Of a stretch of 64,000 bases of DNA, positions 43,787 to 52,947 are shown one piece after another. The DNA is from Chloroflexota bacterium (lineage in GTDB: Bacteria > Chloroflexota > UBA11872), in the NCBI GenBank assembly GCA_022820025.1, contig JAJEGF010000069.1, positions 1 to 64,000 of the forward strand, read 5' to 3'. The stretch's first letter is position 1. Each line of letters starts with the position of its first letter. The notes beneath the pieces were generated by a model, which was not told the origin of the DNA, made no database searches, and saw nothing but the letters and a program-made list of their open reading frames with translations. A program made the position numbers and the translations under genes.

Positions 43787-44038
43787 ATGACAGACAGCAC
43801 GCTCACCCGCCGCCGGATACTGGCGGCAATCCTGGTCGCGGGAGTCGCCGGCGTTGCCTGCGGTCCTTCGCCAAGCGCCTCGAACGAATCCGGGGACTCG
43901 TCGGGGTCATCGGACACCTCGGGATCGACGACCGAGCCGACCAAGACTCCAACTCTCGACTTCTTCCGCGCCGGCGGCCGAAACCCGAGCTACCCAACGC
44001 CGACTCCGCAGCCCATCCCCGGGCAGAAACAGTCCTAA
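43787..44038 (+). CDS. Small Tat lipoprotein with low-complexity mature part
   Basis: An 83-residue protein: twin-arginine signal (LTRRRILAAILVAG at residues 6-19), lipobox GVAC with Cys25, then 58 residues rich in Ser, Thr, Gly and Pro ending with a Pro/Gln tail (PTPTPQPIPGQ). It has no FPGA-KD motif and so is not a clear member of the family at 14809-16909, though its build is similar. It sits inside the ABC transporter operon between the binding protein and the ATPases. Function unknown; a surface-tethered accessory peptide for the transporter is one possibility. Confidence 0.6.
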   Translation: MTDSTLTRRRILAAILVAGVAGVACGPSPSASNESGDSSGSSDTSGSTTEPTKTPTLDFFRAGGRNPSYPTPTPQPIPGQKQS

Positions 44039-44096
44039 TAAGGCCGTGGCGGTGGGCGCGGGTGCATGACCTGATGCCACTACCGGGACGCCACCG

Positions 44097-45071
44097 TTGA
44101 ACGACGGCGCGGTTCTATCCGTCAAAGACCTGCGGGTCTACTACGACACCGACGCGGGCACGGTGAAGGCCGTCGACGGCGTCAGCTTCGAGCTGCGGCC
44201 GGGCGAGCGCCTGGGCCTGGTCGGCGAGTCCGGTTCGGGCAAGAGCACCATGGCGCTGGCCCTGATGCGGCTGCACAAGCCGCCGGCCCGCATCGCGGGG
44301 GGCGAGGTCCTGCTGGACGGCGTCGGCGACGTGATGAAGCTGGACGACGACGGCCTGCGTCGCATCCGCCTCGACCGGCTGGCACTGGTGCCGCAGGGCG
44401 CCATGAACTCCCTGAATCCGGTCATGCGAATCCGCGACCAGCTGGCCGACGGTATCCGGACCCACGAGCCCGGCGATACGCGTGACGATCTGGCCGAGCG
44501 AATCCAGGCGCAGCTGTCCCGCGTAGGGCTGGACTCCGAGGTTGGCGGGAAGTTTCCACACGAGCTGAGCGGCGGCATGAAACAGCGGGTAGCCATTGCC
44601 ATCGGCACGTCGCTGAGCCCCTCGGTGATCATCGCCGACGAACCCACCAGCGCGCTGGACGTGGTGGTGCAGCGGCAGGTAATGGAGACGCTGCGCTCGG
44701 TGCAGGAAGAGCTTGGCGCCTCGGTTCTGATCGTTGGGCACGACATGGGACTGATGGCGCAGATCGCCGACCGCATGGGCGTGATGTACGCCGGCAAGCT
44801 GGTGGAACTGGCGCCTGTGCATGACCTGTTCACCAACCCGCAGCATCCGTACACCAGGCTGTTGATCGAGAGCGTGCCGACCCTCATGGCCAAACGCGCG
44901 CTGGCCAGCATTCCGGGGGCGCCGCCGACGCTGATCAACGTGCCGCCGGGCTGCCCGTTCCATCCGCGCTGTCCGAGCGCCTTCGAGCCATGCGACTCGG
45001 AGGTGCCATTGCCGACCGCGCAGAACGGCCGCGTGGTGTCCTGTCACCTGTATCCCGGAGAAGCCGCATGA
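44097..45071 (+). CDS. Dpp/Opp-type ABC transporter ATPase (DppD-like)
   Basis: A 324-residue ATPase with Walker A GESGSGKST (residues 43-51), signature LSGGMKQR, Walker B VIIADEP and switch His in VGHDMG. A C-terminal oligopeptide/dipeptide transporter extension contains the Cys cluster GCPFHPRCPSAFEPC, which in relatives can hold an iron-sulfur cluster. The start is TTG at 44097. The stop overlaps the next gene's ATG (ATGA). Energises the permeases encoded at 39399-41295. Confidence 0.9.
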   Translation: MNDGAVLSVKDLRVYYDTDAGTVKAVDGVSFELRPGERLGLVGESGSGKSTMALALMRLHKPPARIAGGEVLLDGVGDVMKLDDDGLRRIRLDRLALVPQGAMNSLNPVMRIRDQLADGIRTHEPGDTRDDLAERIQAQLSRVGLDSEVGGKFPHELSGGMKQRVAIAIGTSLSPSVIIADEPTSALDVVVQRQVMETLRSVQEELGASVLIVGHDMGLMAQIADRMGVMYAGKLVELAPVHDLFTNPQHPYTRLLIESVPTLMAKRALASIPGAPPTLINVPPGCPFHPRCPSAFEPCDSEVPLPTAQNGRVVSCHLYPGEAA

Positions 45072-46132
45072 CCGCCTTCCTGGAGATGGCCAACGTCAGC
45101 AAGGTCTTTTCGGCCGGAATCATCCGGCGCCAGCACACGGTGGCCGTGGACGACGTGACGATGACGATCGACGAGCAGTCGCCGTCGATCCTGGCCGTGG
45201 CGGGCGAGAGCGGCAGCGGCAAGACCACGCTGGCACGGCTGCTGTTGGGAGTGATTCCGCCGTCGTCGGGCGAGGTGATCTATCGGGGCCAGTCGGTGGA
45301 CGACTTGTCGCGCGAGCAGCGCCGCACGTACCTGCGCGAGATTCAGCCGATCTTTCAGGATCCGTTCGAGTCCTATAACCCGTTCTACAAGGTGGACCAC
45401 GTCCTGACCGTGCCCGCGCAGAAGTTCCAGCTGGCCGCGACCAAACAGGAGACCACGCGGCTGATTCATGAAGCGCTGGACATGGTCGGCTTGCAGCCGG
45501 CCGAAACGCTGGGACGGTTTCCCCACCAGCTGAGCGGCGGCCAGCGCCAACGGGTGATGGTGGCCCGGGCCATGCTGCTGCGGCCGCGGCTGATCGTGGC
45601 CGATGAGCCGGTCTCGATGGTGGACGCCTCGCTGCGCGCCACGATCCTGGAGAGCATCCGGCGCATGAAGCAGGAGCTTGGGATCTCGGTGGTCTACATC
45701 ACCCACGACCTGACCACCGCCTACCAGATCGCCGACAACATCCTGGTGATGTACAAGGGGTCGGTTGTCGAAGCAGGCTCCGTGGAGCAGGTAATCCGCG
45801 ACCCCAAGCATCCGTATACGCAGTTATTGGTGTCGTCGATCCCCCAGCCCGATCCCTCGCTGCCCTGGGGCGCCGACGGCGAGATCGCCGGCGACCCGGA
45901 ATCCATGGAAGTCGCGGCCACTGGATGCAAATTTGTGGATCGCTGCCCCGTGGCCTTCGAGCCGTGCGCCGGCCAGCGTCCGCTACTTTTCCACGAACAC
46001 CTATCGCGCGCGGCGGCGTGCTTCCAATACGACAAGTCGCCGGCGCTGGAAGGCCAGAACCTGGACCTGGTCTTCGAACCGCAACTCACGTCGCAGGCGG
46101 CCGGCGGATCCGAGGGGCCGGCCGCGAACTGA
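45068..46132 (+). CDS. Dpp/Opp-type ABC transporter ATPase (DppF-like)
   Basis: This 354-residue ATPase has Walker A GESGSGKTT, the Q-loop region IFQDPFESYNPF, signature LSGGQRQR, Walker B LIVADEP and switch His in ITHDL. The C-terminal extension again has paired Cys (GCKFVDRCPVAFEPC). ATG at 45068 overlaps the DppD-like stop by four bases. The D-loop reads VSMVDASLR, where Ser-Ala-Leu-Asp is more common; otherwise it is complete. A propeller-type hydrolase gene follows after 17 bases and is probably part of the operon. Confidence 0.9.
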   Translation: MTAFLEMANVSKVFSAGIIRRQHTVAVDDVTMTIDEQSPSILAVAGESGSGKTTLARLLLGVIPPSSGEVIYRGQSVDDLSREQRRTYLREIQPIFQDPFESYNPFYKVDHVLTVPAQKFQLAATKQETTRLIHEALDMVGLQPAETLGRFPHQLSGGQRQRVMVARAMLLRPRLIVADEPVSMVDASLRATILESIRRMKQELGISVVYITHDLTTAYQIADNILVMYKGSVVEAGSVEQVIRDPKHPYTQLLVSSIPQPDPSLPWGADGEIAGDPESMEVAATGCKFVDRCPVAFEPCAGQRPLLFHEHLSRAAACFQYDKSPALEGQNLDLVFEPQLTSQAAGGSEGPAAN

Positions 46133-46149
46133 GTCGAGCGCCCGGGACC

Positions 46150-47025
46150 ATGCAAGTCGAGCGGCTGGCCGGCGGCCCGATCGTCACGCCGGAGATGGAC
46201 GCTCGAATTGGCGGCAACATCAATGGGCCGTCGTTGGTGCGGGTTCCCGATTGGATCGACGACCCGCTCGGCGCCTACTACCTGTACTTCGCGCACCACA
46301 GGGGCGCGTACATCCGGATGGCTTTTGCCGACGACCTGGAGGGTCCGTGGGCGACGTACGGGCCGGGGGTGCTGGACCTTGAAGACTCGTTCTTTGCGAG
46401 CCCGGCGTTCTCCAGCCACGTGGCATCGCCGGACGTTCACATTGACGACGCAAACCGTCAGATCCGGATGTACTACCACGGGGTCGTCGAGCGCGGCGTG
46501 CAGCGTTCTCGCGTTGCGCTGAGCGAAGACGGGATCGACTTCGAGGCCCGCGAGGAGCTATTGGGAAATCCGTACTTCCGGGTGTTTCGGTACGGCGGCT
46601 ATCACTATGCGATTGGGATGCCGGGGGTGTTCTACCGGTCACGGGACGGGCTGACGGGGTTCGTCGAGGGGCCGGCGCTGTTCAGCGAGGACATGCGTCA
46701 TTGCGCCGTGAGGCTGAAGGGGCACACGCTGAGCGTCTTCTTCTCGAACGCCGGGGATTGTCCGGAGCGGATCCTGGTGTCCGAGATCGACCTAACCCCT
46801 GACTGGATGGAGTGGCAGGAATCCAAGCCATCGCTGGTTCTTGAGCCCGAGATGGACTACGAGGGCGCGGACCTGGCGCTCGAACCGTCGCAGCGGGGAC
46901 TGACGGAGGTGCGGGTTCGGCAGCTACGGGATCCGGCGATCTTCGAGGAGAACGGCGAGACCTACCTGTTGTATTCCGTGGCCGGCGAGGCTGGTATTGC
47001 CATCGCCAGACTCCACGATCGGTAG
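46150..47025 (+). CDS. GH43/32-like five-bladed propeller protein
   Basis: A 291-residue protein with the repeated aromatic/Asp pattern of five-bladed propeller glycosidases. An early GNINGPSLVRVPDW, YYLYFAHHRGAYIRMAFADDLEGPW, a central SPDVHID and a late LRDPAIFEENGETYLLYSVAG supply acidic residues at the expected positions. No signal peptide, so probably cytoplasmic. As the last gene of the transporter operon (17 bases after the DppF-like stop) it may hydrolyse the imported glycoside. Specificity cannot be assigned. ATG at 46150. It converges on the next gene with six bases between stops. Confidence 0.62.
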   Translation: MQVERLAGGPIVTPEMDARIGGNINGPSLVRVPDWIDDPLGAYYLYFAHHRGAYIRMAFADDLEGPWATYGPGVLDLEDSFFASPAFSSHVASPDVHIDDANRQIRMYYHGVVERGVQRSRVALSEDGIDFEAREELLGNPYFRVFRYGGYHYAIGMPGVFYRSRDGLTGFVEGPALFSEDMRHCAVRLKGHTLSVFFSNAGDCPERILVSEIDLTPDWMEWQESKPSLVLEPEMDYEGADLALEPSQRGLTEVRVRQLRDPAIFEENGETYLLYSVAGEAGIAIARLHDR

Positions 47026-47031
47026 CGCCTG

Positions 47032-48123
47032 CTAGGCGAGCCTGACCTCTCCACCAGAGTCGGCTGAGGCGTAGATGGCATCGACGACTTGCTGGACGCG
47101 GAGGCCGTCGTGGCCGGTGGACCTGGGCTGGCCGCCTTCACGCACGGCGCGGACGAAGTCGGCGATGGCGGCGTGGTGGGGCCAGGGAACGGGCGGCAAG
47201 TTGTGGTGAACGCGGTCGACCCAGGAGTCGGACTCGGCGGACAAGACTCGCAGCCGGGTCGTTGACTCTTCGTTGCGGCCCAGGATGACCTCCGCTCCGG
47301 CTCGGTCGCCGGCGACCCAGATACGGTAGTACTCGTCGTCCACGATGTTCAGGGCCCAGCTGCACTCCAGCGAGAGCGTGGCGCCGCTGTCGCAGCGGAT
47401 GAGGGCAAGGGCGAAGTCGTCGACGTCCATTTCCTCGTGGTTCCAGGAGCCCCAGGGGTTGTAGCCGCCGTCGGCCTGGTTGCCGATCTTGAGGTAGGTG
47501 GCGCCGGACACCGAGACAGGTTGCGGCCCGCCCATGAGCCAGAAGGCTGTGTCGATGACATGCACGCCCACGTCGATGAGCGCGCCGCCGCCGTTGAGGG
47601 CCTTGGAGTGGAAGGCGCCCTTGGTGCGGGGCGCGAATCCTCGGCGGCGGTTCCAGGCGGCGCGGACGAAGTAGATCTCGCCCAGGTCGCCGCGCTCGAT
47701 GATCCGCTTCAGGGCGACGGCCTGGGGGATGAAGCGGCTTTGAAAGTCGACGGCCAGGATGCGGTTGGCTGCTTCGGCGGCCTCGACCATCTCGCGCGCG
47801 TCGGCCGCGTTCAGCGCCAGCGGCTTCTCGCAGAAGACGTGCTTGCCTGCCGCCAGCGCGGCCAGGGTGGCGGGGTGATGAATCGGGTTGGAGGCGCACA
47901 CGCTGACCGCGTCGACCGAGTCAAGCCTTAGCATTGCGTGGTAATCGCGAAAGACATGCGGGACTCCGAAGTCACGTTCTACGGCCGCCAGGGCTTCTTC
48001 GGACACGTCGGCCGCGGCGACAATCTCGCACTGATCGGGAATCGCCTTGTAGCCGCCGATGTGAGCCAGCCGGGCGATCTGGCCCGCGCCGATGATGCCG
48101 ATGCCCAGCTTCCGGCTGCTCAC
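47032..48123 (-). CDS. Gfo/Idh/MocA family oxidoreductase
   Basis: This 363-residue dehydrogenase has GIIGAGQIARLAH at its Rossmann start, EKP at residues 99-101 (CEKPLAL) and GGGALIDVGVHVIDTAFWL with the conserved Asp and His. The start is GTG at 48123. It is the third gene of a minus-strand operon after the TIM-barrel isomerase and the NIPSNAP protein. An isomerase/dehydrogenase pair is common in inositol- and keto-sugar pathways, so the set may interconvert an oxidised cyclic sugar. Confidence 0.88.
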   Translation of the reverse strand: MSSRKLGIGIIGAGQIARLAHIGGYKAIPDQCEIVAAADVSEEALAAVERDFGVPHVFRDYHAMLRLDSVDAVSVCASNPIHHPATLAALAAGKHVFCEKPLALNAADAREMVEAAEAANRILAVDFQSRFIPQAVALKRIIERGDLGEIYFVRAAWNRRRGFAPRTKGAFHSKALNGGGALIDVGVHVIDTAFWLMGGPQPVSVSGATYLKIGNQADGGYNPWGSWNHEEMDVDDFALALIRCDSGATLSLECSWALNIVDDEYYRIWVAGDRAGAEVILGRNEESTTRLRVLSAESDSWVDRVHHNLPPVPWPHHAAIADFVRAVREGGQPRSTGHDGLRVQQVVDAIYASADSGGEVRLA

Positions 48124-48182
48124 GGGTGCCTCAGCTTCAGGTCAGAGCCGCTCGTCGTCGGACGGCGCACCTGGGACCCTGC

Positions 48183-48503
48183 CTACTTCAGCGGGGAGAA
48201 ATACGCCGGGTCCATGAAGGTGCTGGTCACTCCCGCCACGATGGGGCCGTCCTGTTCGGAGTCGGCCTCGATGGCAGCCCAGGCGGGGTCCTGGGCGAAG
48301 GCCTCCCACTGCCGCTGCTGGGCCTCGAGGCTGTCGTAGACGTTGATGTAGATCAGGCGCGGGTTGCCGTCCACGACCTCGGTCCAGACACCGGCGATGT
48401 CGAAGCCGTGCTGACGGAAGACCTCGGACGCCCGCTCCAGTCGCGCCAGCATGGCCGGCATTCGGCCCGGCAGGATCTCGTACACGCGCAGTTCGTACAC
48501 CAT
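48183..48503 (-). CDS. NIPSNAP family protein
   Basis: This 106-residue protein has the ferredoxin-like NIPSNAP pattern: YELRVYEILPGRMPAMLARLE at the start, a middle GVWTEVVDGNPRLIYI and AQQRQWEAFAQDPAW near the end. Members often accompany catabolic operons and are thought to bind small ligands or act as subunits; the biochemical role is unsettled. It begins four bases after the stop of the TIM-barrel gene, so the two are almost certainly co-translated. Confidence 0.82.
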   Translation of the reverse strand: MVYELRVYEILPGRMPAMLARLERASEVFRQHGFDIAGVWTEVVDGNPRLIYINVYDSLEAQQRQWEAFAQDPAWAAIEADSEQDGPIVAGVTSTFMDPAYFSPLK

Positions 48504-48507
48504 TGGT

Positions 48508-49464
48508 TCAGCCTCCCAGTTCCATCTGTTCCACCCGCCGCTTCACGTCGACCCCGATTCGATCCGCCGCCTCATGCACCTTCGCAAAGTTGTGGGCGTA
48601 CGACGCCTCGTCGGGCAGGTGTTCGCAGTAGCAGGGAGTGTTGGGGTCGAGTTCGTTCAGCCGTTGCAGGTAGGTGGCCAGGTCCAGCGTGCCTTCGCCA
48701 ATGAGCACCTCGTCCCACTTGAGCGTGAGGTGCCCGTAATCCCATTGAAGGTCCTTGACGTGGGCGGAGTAGACGAAGTCACCCAGCAGGTCGAAGGTGC
48801 GGTGGATGAGGGAGGTGGTATCGAAGTAGGTGTCCATGGCGATCATGTTCACCACGTCCATTTGGAATCCGACGCGGGGATGATCCACGGCGTCATAGAA
48901 CTCGCGGATGTCTTCCGGCTGGTAGAAGAAGCTGTGGTTGAAGGGCTCGATCAGGAAGTGTGTGTGTTGCAGGTCCAGGCCGTCCATGACGCGCAGCACG
49001 ACTTCGCGCAACTCGGCCTTGTAGGCGTCCGTGAACATGTCGGGATGCGCCGTGAGCAGGCCGCCGACGGGAGCCTTGGTGCCGGGCAGGATGTGGAGGC
49101 TGCGGCACTGCATGGCGTCGGCATGCAGGAGCCCGCGGCGGATGTCGTTGATCCGCTGGTCCGTCAGTTCCCGGTCGGCCACCAGCAGGTTGTCGTTGAA
49201 GTTGGCCTCGCCGACCATGACTCCGAGTTCGCGTGCGCGTTCGCCGAAGGCCGCGCACTCGTCGCGGCTCCGGGTCCAGAGGGCGCCTGGGGCGCCAATG
49301 GCGGATAAGCCATAGCGGTCGAGTTGAGTGGCGATGTCATCGAGATCGTCGATAGAGTCCGGTCGCACGAAGCGCAGATTCGGCGGCGTCTCCGGCTTGT
49401 AACTCGGATCGCGGCGCAGGGCGACGTTCGGCTCGAAGATCGGGTAGAGGCCGCCGAGTCTCAT
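48508..49464 (-). CDS. Sugar phosphate isomerase/epimerase family TIM-barrel protein
   Basis: A 318-residue protein of the xylose isomerase-like TIM-barrel superfamily. The metal-ligand pattern is visible as Glu in FLIEPFNHSFFY, Asp/His in GFQMDVVNMI and SAHVKDLQWDYG, and a final Glu in YCEHLPDE. Relatives include inosose dehydratases and keto-sugar epimerases. It heads the minus-strand operon with the NIPSNAP and Gfo/Idh/MocA genes and is divergent from another Gfo/Idh/MocA gene across 97 bases. Start ATG at 49464. Confidence 0.82.
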   Translation of the reverse strand: MRLGGLYPIFEPNVALRRDPSYKPETPPNLRFVRPDSIDDLDDIATQLDRYGLSAIGAPGALWTRSRDECAAFGERARELGVMVGEANFNDNLLVADRELTDQRINDIRRGLLHADAMQCRSLHILPGTKAPVGGLLTAHPDMFTDAYKAELREVVLRVMDGLDLQHTHFLIEPFNHSFFYQPEDIREFYDAVDHPRVGFQMDVVNMIAMDTYFDTTSLIHRTFDLLGDFVYSAHVKDLQWDYGHLTLKWDEVLIGEGTLDLATYLQRLNELDPNTPCYCEHLPDEASYAHNFAKVHEAADRIGVDVKRRVEQMELGG

Positions 49465-49561
49465 CTCGCGCTGTCCTTTGCCGACCGTGCCACGGAGGAT
49501 CGAGTCGCCATCGCCTGCGATATCCTACCGTTAGACCGGCAGCGGGCGAAGGCCGACGCCA

Positions 49562-50668
49562 ATGCGGGCTGAAGACTCCGTGCCTGAATCCGGCCCGTCG
49601 CCGGTTCGCGTAGCGTTGGTCGGTTGCGGTCGCCATGCCAGCATCTGCATCCACCCCAGCCTGCCCTACCTGCCCCAGTTGCAGGTCGTGGCGGTCTGCG
49701 ACCTGGACGAGTCGCGAGCGAGATCCACTGCCAGGCGCCTGGGTGTCTCGGCCGTCTACACGCAGACCGAGCGGATGCTGGCGGAGCAGCAGCCCGAGGC
49801 CGCCATCGTGATCGGTCCGCCGTCCATGCAGAACCCGGTTGGCCTGGAGTGCCTGGCGCACGGCTGCCATCTCTTGATTGACAAGCCGCCCGGGCTCTGT
49901 CCGGCCGACGCCCGCCAGCTGGCCGAAGCAGCGGACGCTGCGGGATTGATCGGGCAGGTGGGCCACAACCAACGGCACTCGCCAGCCATGCGCACGGCGC
50001 GGCGTATTGCCGCTTCACCGGAGTTCGGTGAACCGACGACGGTTTTCGCCAAGTACTGCGGCGACGTGCCAACCGAGCCGTTCTGGGGCCTGGAGCCGCT
50101 GGTTCGCGGCCTCCTTTACTACCAGGCGGTACATCCGGTCGACACGTCACGCAGCATCCTGGGCGAGATCGATACGGTCACGGCCTACCAGGTTCAAAGC
50201 GGCAGCGTTCCCAGCGGCGGCCCGATCGTCGTGATGCTGGAGTTCGTCAACGGCACGCTGGCCGTGCTGGACCAGAACACGGCCACGCCCTACTTCCAGG
50301 TCCGCACCGCCATCACGGGCAGCGCCGGAACCAGCGTCGACGTGGTCGACCTGGACCGGGTCACCTACCTGCAGCGCCCCGAGGACACCGGCCACCGGCG
50401 CGTGGAACCGGCCCAACCAGAGTTCGGGATGTTTTATGAGGTGATGCCCGCCCAGACCTGGCAGGTCCCCCGGCAGTACCCGGCCGAGAAGGCCTGGGGC
50501 TACGTGGACCAACTGGCGACCTTCGCCGCCGCCGTACGGGGCGGCGAGCCCGCCAAGCCCACGCTCTGGGACGGGTATCAGAACCTGCTGGCGCTTGAGG
50601 CCATCTCCCGCAGCCTGACAACCGGCCGGCCGGTACCGATCGACGAGATCCGCACCGACCTGGGCTGA
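49562..50668 (+). CDS. Gfo/Idh/MocA family oxidoreductase with DKP in place of EKP
   Basis: This 368-residue protein has a Rossmann VRVALVGCGRHASICIH start. At the usual EKP position it reads IDKPPGL (residues 106-112), keeping Lys but with Asp for Glu. The substrate half has YYQAVHPVDTSRSI, containing the conserved His and Asp. It is divergent from the isomerase operon and probably acts on a related compound. ATG at 49562; it converges on the radical SAM gene with ten bases between stops. Confidence 0.83.
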   Translation: MRAEDSVPESGPSPVRVALVGCGRHASICIHPSLPYLPQLQVVAVCDLDESRARSTARRLGVSAVYTQTERMLAEQQPEAAIVIGPPSMQNPVGLECLAHGCHLLIDKPPGLCPADARQLAEAADAAGLIGQVGHNQRHSPAMRTARRIAASPEFGEPTTVFAKYCGDVPTEPFWGLEPLVRGLLYYQAVHPVDTSRSILGEIDTVTAYQVQSGSVPSGGPIVVMLEFVNGTLAVLDQNTATPYFQVRTAITGSAGTSVDVVDLDRVTYLQRPEDTGHRRVEPAQPEFGMFYEVMPAQTWQVPRQYPAEKAWGYVDQLATFAAAVRGGEPAKPTLWDGYQNLLALEAISRSLTTGRPVPIDEIRTDLG

Positions 50669-50678
50669 GCGTACGTCC

Positions 50679-51584
50679 CTAGAATCCGCTGGCCAGCGGC
50701 AATTGGATAGGCGCCGGTGGCGGACTGAGCGGCGGTATATCGCGGCGAGCTGGGCCAATGAACTCGCGGAGAGCGTCGGCCCGAGCCTCCAGGTCATCGT
50801 CCATCACGTCGTCCACATACGGAAACGACGAGGGATACAGGTCGGCATATAGAGGTTCCAGGTGCGGGAAGTATCGGCGCAGGTTCTGCAGGAACCAGCG
50901 CTTGGGCTCCGGCTTCAGGTGCAGCATGCGCACCCCCACCCGGCGCGCGCCGTGGTCACTAGCCAGCCGCATCAGCTCGGCGATGGCGGCGTCGGAGTCG
51001 GTCAGGCCCGGCAGCACCGGCGCCATGTTGACGCCCACGTCCAGGTTCAGGTCGGCTAACTCGCGAACCACCCGAAAGCGTTCGGCCGGCGGCGGGACGC
51101 CCGGCTCGATTCGTCGCGCCAGGTGCGCGTCGGCGATGGGGATGGAAATGGTCACGCCGGCGCCCCCTGCGCGGGCCAGGTCCTGCAGCAGGTGACGGTC
51201 GCGGCGGATCAAGGTGGACTTGGTGATGAGGCCGATGGGCGAGCGCGCCGCCAGGAACACGCGCAGGCAGGCCTGCGTGAGCCGCAGGTGGCCCTCCACC
51301 GGCTGGTAGGGATCCGTGGCGGCGCCCACCGCCACCGTTTCGCGCTTCCAGCGCGGCGAGCCGATCTGAGCGCGCAAACGTTCGGCAACATTGACCTTGA
51401 CGAAGATCACACGCTCGAAGTCGCGGCCCCCATTAAGGTCGAAGTAAGTATGGGTTTCGCGCGCGTAGCAGTACCAGCATGCGTGGCTACAGCCGCGGTA
51501 GGGATTGAGGCTCCACTTGAACGGCATGCCCCGCACGCGATTGAGCGCGTTGCGGCAGGTGATCTCGCGAATGTCCAGTCGCAC
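50679..51584 (-). CDS. Radical SAM protein of the spore photoproduct lyase-like group
   Basis: This 301-residue protein has the radical SAM cluster motif C-x3-C-x2-C in GCSHACWYCYARE (residues 31-43). NPYRGCSHACWYCYARETH and AAATDPYQPVEG-like segments are typical of the SplB-related/Rv2578c-type family found in many bacteria. The family has a conserved cluster but no firmly established substrate outside spore-formers. Start GTG at 51584. It lies upstream of two Gfo/Idh/MocA genes on the same strand only by position; the 110-base gap and reading order do not suggest coupling. Confidence 0.82.
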   Translation of the reverse strand: MRLDIREITCRNALNRVRGMPFKWSLNPYRGCSHACWYCYARETHTYFDLNGGRDFERVIFVKVNVAERLRAQIGSPRWKRETVAVGAATDPYQPVEGHLRLTQACLRVFLAARSPIGLITKSTLIRRDRHLLQDLARAGGAGVTISIPIADAHLARRIEPGVPPPAERFRVVRELADLNLDVGVNMAPVLPGLTDSDAAIAELMRLASDHGARRVGVRMLHLKPEPKRWFLQNLRRYFPHLEPLYADLYPSSFPYVDDVMDDDLEARADALREFIGPARRDIPPLSPPPAPIQLPLASGF

Positions 51585-51694
51585 GGCAGACGCCTTTCGG
51601 GACCCCTGCCCGCCAGCAGTATACCGAACAAAGAGCGAACACCATCGTTGGATGTCCGCGCCCCTGAATCGCTGCGGGGGAGCGCGGAGCGGCC

Positions 51695-52834
51695 CTAGTT
51701 GTCCGCCAGCGCCATCTGTTTGCGCGCCGCATACGGGTTCTCCCGCATTTGTAGCGGAAACCGCACCGTCTGCTGTGAAAGCCCCGCCTCGTGCACCGCC
51801 ATCACCATCTCGGCAATCCAGCGGCCGTCGATAGCATCGCAGATCGGGCGCCGATCCTGCTCCACGGCCTCGAGCAGGTCACGCGTCATGGTGGTGTGCA
51901 GCAATTGCCGGACGTCAGCCGTGCCCTCGGTGTCGCCAAGAGCCTCGGCCTCCAGCGGCGGCACCGGGACCGCCTCCCAACTGCTCTCCAATCCCGGATC
52001 CAGCTCCGGCCGCCGGTTGATCAGCAACGGCTGGCCGGTGGTGGGGCCACCGCGCAACGAGAGCATTCCGTCGGTGCCAACCAGCTCGATACCCATCTGG
52101 CGATGCATGCCGCGGCCTGTGCGGACGGAGGAAAAGGTGCCTGTAACCCCGTGCTCGAAGAGCAGCGTGGCAAAGATCTGGTCGCCGGCCATCAGCCCCA
52201 GGTTCTCGTTTCCTTCATGTGCGTCCTGGATGCCCACGGGTCGCCCGGCCTGCAGCACGTTGGCGCTCAGCTGCCGCGGGTCGCCCGCGAACTGCCGCAG
52301 CAGGTCCAGTTGGTGCACGCCCAGAACCGCCAGGTCCTCGGCGCCGCCCCGGCGGCTGTCGTTCTTGCCGGTGGCGTGCATGGCCACCAGTCGCCCGATG
52401 TCGCCCGCGCGGACCATCTCCCGCATGCGCCGTACCTTGGGATCCACGCGCCAGTTATGGGCAACCTGGATCTTCGTTCCGCCGCGCTCAGCCGCGGACA
52501 CAATGGCGTCGGCCTCGGCCGGCGTGCGCACAAAGGGCTTCTCGCAGTAGATGCCCTTCGCCCCGGCTTCGATGGCGGCAAGCATCATCTCGGAACGCTC
52601 GTGCGGCCGCCGAACGCAAACGGTCACAAAGTCCGCCTGCACTCGGTGCAGCATCTCGCGAAAGTCGCCAAACGCCTGCCGCGCTCCCAGCTGCTCGGCC
52701 TTGGCCCGGGCCACTTCCTCGTCCACATCCGCCACGGCCACCACGTCGACCTCGGGAATCAACTGCCAGGCGAGGTCCAGGTCATGTCCGTAGTTGCCCG
52801 CGCCAGTGGCTCCGATCACAACGGCGGTGTACAT
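51695..52834 (-). CDS. Gfo/Idh/MocA family oxidoreductase (tandem copy A)
   Basis: A 379-residue dehydrogenase with an unusual dinucleotide loop, VIGATGAGNYGHDLDLAWQ, in place of the plain GxGxxG, and EKP at residues 98-100 (CEKPFVR). A substrate-side LAVLGVHQLDLLRQFAGD carries the His/Asp pair. It is closely similar to the next upstream gene over its whole length, differing by no net residue. ATG at 52834. Confidence 0.87.
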   Translation of the reverse strand: MYTAVVIGATGAGNYGHDLDLAWQLIPEVDVVAVADVDEEVARAKAEQLGARQAFGDFREMLHRVQADFVTVCVRRPHERSEMMLAAIEAGAKGIYCEKPFVRTPAEADAIVSAAERGGTKIQVAHNWRVDPKVRRMREMVRAGDIGRLVAMHATGKNDSRRGGAEDLAVLGVHQLDLLRQFAGDPRQLSANVLQAGRPVGIQDAHEGNENLGLMAGDQIFATLLFEHGVTGTFSSVRTGRGMHRQMGIELVGTDGMLSLRGGPTTGQPLLINRRPELDPGLESSWEAVPVPPLEAEALGDTEGTADVRQLLHTTMTRDLLEAVEQDRRPICDAIDGRWIAEMVMAVHEAGLSQQTVRFPLQMRENPYAARKQMALADN

Positions 52835-52947
52835 CAGGTGTGCTCCGGTCTCAGCGCGTAGTGCCTTGGCGGCAGCATAGTGCCGGTACCCTTCGCCGCC
52901 CGGATGCCTTCACTAGAACTGCCCCGCGGCAAGGGCCGCGGAGCGGC

